From Flavobacteriales bacterium (GTDB taxonomy: Bacteria > Bacteroidota > Bacteroidia > Flavobacteriales > Flavobacteriaceae): 26,798 nt of DNA. Location of the stretch: NCBI GenBank assembly GCA_027008965.1, contig JALVDN010000241.1, positions 1-26,798 of the forward strand. Direction: 5' to 3'. Under the pieces are notes generated by a model. It saw only the letters and a list, made by a program, of their open reading frames with translations. It ran no database searches and was not told the origin of the DNA. The first letter of the stretch is position 1. Each line of letters opens with the position of its first letter. The position numbers and the translations under genes are program-made. Of this stretch, positions 23,773-26,798 are shown in pieces.

Positions 23773-25329
23773 ATGGCATCAGGTAAACTTTCACCCCGGC
23801 AAAAGATGATTAACCTTATGTACTTGGTCTTTATAGCCATGTTGGCATTGACCATGTCTAAGAAGGTATTAACATCTTTTGGAAGGGTTTATGAAGATTT
23901 GAAAACAAGTGTTGAGCTTACCAAGCAAAAAAACGCTCAACAATTAAATATGCTTCAGCAAAAAGCAAGTGAACAACCGCAAAAATATGCTCAAAAATAT
24001 AAGGATGCGGAAGATTTAAACAAAGCCGTTTTGGAATATCACCAATATTTGGATCAATTTGAAAAGGAATTATTGAAAAAATCCAAACAAGATCCTGCCA
24101 AACCGGATTATGAATCATTGGATAAAGGACATGTTTTGGATGAAATATTTTTTGTTGGTGATAAATACACCAAAAAAGGAGAAGAATTTGTTAACAAAAC
24201 TAATCAAATTAGGGAAAAACTACTCAGTGTTGCTAAAAAATACGGGGACAAAGCCCTCATTGATAGAATAAAAAACAGATTTAATACTGATCCTATCAAA
24301 GAAGGTGCAAGTAAAATTTCATGGTTACATTATTACTATGAAGATTTCCCCTTGATAGCATCTTTAACCAATATGGCACGTTTGGAAAACAATGCCTTGA
24401 ATTCTGAAAATGAAATTCTTTCTACTATATTCCAGGGACAATTGATTTCCGATGTGTCCATGACCAACTACCAACCTATTGTTGTTTTGGATAAAAGTGC
24501 TTTCTTCCCCACGGAAAAAGTTACGGGAAAAATAGTTTTAGGTCGTTTTGATCCTAATTTGTCTTTTGAAAAAGTAATTATCAATGGCCAAGAAGTTTCC
24601 AAAGACATGCTTGCCGGAGGACAAGTGAAGTTGGAAATGCCTGCAGGAAATCCCGGAGATAAAACCTTGAAAGGAGAAATTGAATTCAAAGAAGGAGATT
24701 CCATTGTCAAATTACCTTTTGAATATTCTTATTCTGTTATTCCTATGCCTAATTCAGCGGTTATATCTGCTGATAAAATGAATGTGGTTTACAAAGGCGT
24801 TCAAAATCCGCTGTCTATTTCCGTACCCGGAATTCCGGACACCAAAATTCATGTTTCCGCTCCGGGCATAAGAAAAGTGAAAGCAGGCAAGTATGTAATG
24901 GATGTAACAAGCTATAAAGGTAGAACTGTTGACATTGTAGTATCTTGGACTTTGCCAAATGGACAAAAGAAATCCGATAGAAAAACCTTTAGGGTGAAGA
25001 ATATTCCAAGACCTGTAGGTACGATAAGCGGACAGGATGGTTTTGTTAAACTACCCAAACGAAATATAGAAATAGGTACGGTTGGAGCATCTTTGCCCGA
25101 TTTTGACTTTGATGTCAAATTGGTGGTAACGGGATTTGATTTTAAAGCTCCTGGACAACCGACAATCCGGGTCGCCGGAACCAAATTGAACCAACGTGCT
25201 AAAAGTGCTTTGAGAAGAGTCAAAAAAGGACAAACCGTACAAATATTTAATATTAAAGCCCGTTTGGCAAACAACAAAACTTATCAGCTCAAAAAAGTAT
25301 CGCCTGTAATTATTGAAGTTACGAATTAA
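23773..25329 (+). CDS. gldM: GldM, T9SS/gliding motor shaft protein
   Basis: A 518-residue protein starting MASGKLSPRQKMINLMYLVF. One N-terminal membrane helix (about residues 13-30) is followed by a long periplasmic region: a helical first domain with many Lys/Gln/Glu, then beta-rich domains (VVLDKSAFFPTEKVTGKIVLGRFDPN, then SVPGIPDTKIHVSAPGIRKV, and a C-terminal domain). This is the GldM/PorM layout of a dimer spanning the periplasm from GldL to the GldK/GldN ring. It is 13 nt before gldN. Confidence 0.95.
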   Translation: MASGKLSPRQKMINLMYLVFIAMLALTMSKKVLTSFGRVYEDLKTSVELTKQKNAQQLNMLQQKASEQPQKYAQKYKDAEDLNKAVLEYHQYLDQFEKELLKKSKQDPAKPDYESLDKGHVLDEIFFVGDKYTKKGEEFVNKTNQIREKLLSVAKKYGDKALIDRIKNRFNTDPIKEGASKISWLHYYYEDFPLIASLTNMARLENNALNSENEILSTIFQGQLISDVSMTNYQPIVVLDKSAFFPTEKVTGKIVLGRFDPNLSFEKVIINGQEVSKDMLAGGQVKLEMPAGNPGDKTLKGEIEFKEGDSIVKLPFEYSYSVIPMPNSAVISADKMNVVYKGVQNPLSISVPGIPDTKIHVSAPGIRKVKAGKYVMDVTSYKGRTVDIVVSWTLPNGQKKSDRKTFRVKNIPRPVGTISGQDGFVKLPKRNIEIGTVGASLPDFDFDVKLVVTGFDFKAPGQPTIRVAGTKLNQRAKSALRRVKKGQTVQIFNIKARLANNKTYQLKKVSPVIIEVTN

Positions 25330-25342
25330 AATTTTTTAAACG

Positions 25343-26233
25343 ATGAAAAGGATAGTATTAGTAATTCCATTGTTTTTGATTGCCATATCTACACTATGGG
25401 GACAAGCCAACATACTTAATGCCAAAGTCCCGCAGGAAATAGGCAGAAAAACACCTCAACAAATTGCGTCAGATAATTCCAAACCTTTGCCCTATCCATA
25501 CGTTGATGATAAGGATATTTTGTGGAGCATTGAAGTTTGGGAAAGGATAGATTTGGATGAACGATTCAATTTGCCATTATATTATCCCGTAGATTCGGTA
25601 TCCACTACAGCCGATAGAAGAGCATTGTTTGATGTGCTTTTATCCGGAATCAAATCCGGACAAATAAAGGAAGTTTATGCTGATTCTTATTTTACCGAAA
25701 AATTATCACCTGAAGATTTAAATGAAGTTTTGTATTATGTTGATACAACGGATGTGGGTAAAGAACAATTTAATTATGAAGGAAAGGTGGATGAAGAATA
25801 TATCCGTAAACTTAGCATAACTCCTGCTGAGATTGAAGCATATCATATACGTGGTGTTTGGTATTTTGACTCCAAATACGGAGAATTGAGATACAGAATT
25901 ATTGGTATTGCACCTGTGGCCTATGATTTGGCAGCTCAGGCTAATGATTTGGATGCGGAATTGGTTGAACTGTTTTGGGTGTTTTTTCCTGATGCCCGAG
26001 ATGTTTTACATAAATATAATGCTTACAATCCTAGAAATGCAGCCCGTCCATTTAACTTTGATCATTTGCTAAACGGACGATTTTTTAGTGCTGTGATTTA
26101 TAAGACCAGCAATGTGTATGGAGACCGTGCAATCAAAGAATATATTCAGGAGGACGCTTTAAGACAATTACTTGAATCCAATAAGATCAAACAATTAATC
26201 CTTGAAATGGAAGAAGATCAATGGAATTACTAA
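25343..26233 (+). CDS. gldN: GldN, T9SS/gliding periplasmic ring protein
   Basis: A 296-residue exported protein with signal peptide MKRIVLVIPLFLIAISTLWG. The mature part contains GldN/PorN-typical KDILWSIEVWERIDLDERFNLPLYYP, VDTTDVGKEQFNYEGKVDEEYIRKLSITPAEIEAYHIRGVWYFD, GELRYRIIGIAPVAYD and WVFFPDARDVLHKYNAYN. GldN binds GldK in the outer-membrane-associated ring and contacts GldM. It is the last gene of the cluster and is followed by a terminator. Confidence 0.95.
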   Translation: MKRIVLVIPLFLIAISTLWGQANILNAKVPQEIGRKTPQQIASDNSKPLPYPYVDDKDILWSIEVWERIDLDERFNLPLYYPVDSVSTTADRRALFDVLLSGIKSGQIKEVYADSYFTEKLSPEDLNEVLYYVDTTDVGKEQFNYEGKVDEEYIRKLSITPAEIEAYHIRGVWYFDSKYGELRYRIIGIAPVAYDLAAQANDLDAELVELFWVFFPDARDVLHKYNAYNPRNAARPFNFDHLLNGRFFSAVIYKTSNVYGDRAIKEYIQEDALRQLLESNKIKQLILEMEEDQWNY

Positions 26234-26256
26234 TATAGAGAAACTATTCAATTAAG

Positions 26257-26287
26257 GCCCGTAGTTAATTTGCTACGGGCTTTTTTT
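26257..26287 (+). terminator. Rho-independent terminator after gldN
   Basis: GCCCGTAG (26257-26264), eight-nt loop, CTACGGGC (26273-26280) with a perfect stem, then a run of seven Ts. It ends the gld operon. Confidence 0.9.
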
Positions 26288-26297
26288 ATTACTTTTG
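26269..26297 (+). promoter_or_regulatory. Bacteroidota promoter for prfA, overlapping the gldN terminator
   Basis: -7 TACTTTTG (26290-26297) fits TAnnTTTG and lies 25 nt before the prfA ATG. A TTTG (26269-26272) in the terminator loop could be the -33 element, with a 17-nt spacer. Confidence 0.5.
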
Positions 26298-26322
26298 TTC
26301 ATAACATAATTTTTAAAGTAAC

Positions 26323-26798
26323 ATGAAGGAAAAATTTCCTGTCATAAAACAAAGGTTTATCGAGGTATCGGAAATGCTCTCCAACCCTGATATCATCAAA
26401 GATAGAAAACGCTATATTGATGTAAACAAGGAGTATAAGGATTTAAAACCGCTTGTGGAGAAAATAAAAAAATTCGAAATCTTGAACGCCAATTTATCCG
26501 AGGCACAAAATATTATCATAGAAAATAGTGATCACGAGTTGGTTCAAATGGCCAAAGAAGAAACAGAACTTTTGGAAAAACAACTAGCTGAATTGGAAGA
26601 AGAAATCAAATGGCTGATGATTCCCAAAGACAAAGAGGATGCTAAAAATGCCGTGATGGAAATCAGGGCCGGCACCGGTGGGGACGAGGCGAGTATTTTT
26701 GCCGGTGATTTGTTCAGGATGTATTCCAAATATGCCGAAAAAAAGGGTTGGAAAATAGAAATTGTAGATTTCAGTGAAGGAACTGTTGGTGGATTTAA
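26323..26798 (+). CDS. prfA: Peptide chain release factor 1 (3' truncated)
   Basis: Open from the ATG at 26323 to the window end without a stop, giving the first 158 residues. The N-terminal half is a helical hairpin (about residues 20-95). Then comes the class I release-factor signature EIRAGTGGDEASIFAGDLFRMYSKYAE, typical of RF1. The PxT stop-codon motif and the GGQ loop would lie beyond the window, so RF1 rather than RF2 is called from the N-terminal match. It would recognise UAA/UAG in the ribosomal A site. It has its own promoter after the gld terminator. Confidence 0.92.
   Translation, partial: MKEKFPVIKQRFIEVSEMLSNPDIIKDRKRYIDVNKEYKDLKPLVEKIKKFEILNANLSEAQNIIIENSDHELVQMAKEETELLEKQLAELEEEIKWLMIPKDKEDAKNAVMEIRAGTGGDEASIFAGDLFRMYSKYAEKKGWKIEIVDFSEGTVGGF

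Overview
The window looks like a chromosomal segment of a Bacteroidota bacterium, probably Flavobacteriia-like. The evidence is a gliding/type IX secretion (T9SS) gene set (gldJ, gldK, gldL, gldM, gldN), a six-gene alternative complex III operon, AT-rich coding DNA, little sign of Shine-Dalgarno sequences, and several copies of the Bacteroidota -7 promoter element TAnnTTTG just upstream of genes. No tRNA, rRNA, CRISPR array, prophage or intact transposon was seen.

Layout. (1) 1-317 is the C-terminal end of a sensor histidine kinase. (2) 318-1049 is a gene-free, repeat-dense spacer. It holds an inverted, diverged copy of a structured repeat, a short ACAATTG-type tandem repeat, three inverted GTCATT-type elements and one full-length copy of the structured repeat. 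(3) 1050-8871 is the act operon (actABCDEF, alternative complex III, quinol:cytochrome c oxidoreductase). It ends in a clear terminator, and no terminal oxidase genes follow. (4) 8939-9307 is a small secreted SPOR-type protein. It converges on (5) the rod-shape operon on the minus strand, mreB-mreC-mreD-mrdA-rodA (14724 down to 9316). (6) 14725-15039 is a spacer with the second full-length structured repeat. (7) 15040-16302 is a MacB/FtsX-type ABC permease without an adjacent ATPase. (8) 16428-26233 is the gliding/T9SS block: gldJ, topA, a degenerate arginase-fold protein, gldK, gldL, gldM, gldN. (9) From 26323 the window ends inside prfA.

How the genes work together. ActA-F oxidise menaquinol and pass electrons to a periplasmic acceptor, contributing to the proton motive force. 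GldL and GldM form the inner-membrane motor that uses this force. GldK, GldN and GldJ form the periplasmic/outer-membrane ring and associated lipoprotein parts of the T9SS. MreBCD, PBP2 and RodA run lateral-wall synthesis, and the neighbouring SPOR protein may bind peptidoglycan.

The most interesting signal is the roughly 158-nt repeat at 792-951 and 14811-14968, with a diverged inverted relative at 326-541. The two good copies keep long identical unpaired-looking blocks, while a central stem changes sequence on both sides and still pairs. This is the pattern expected of a structured RNA, or a mobile element with a structured RNA. I do not recognise it as a known family.
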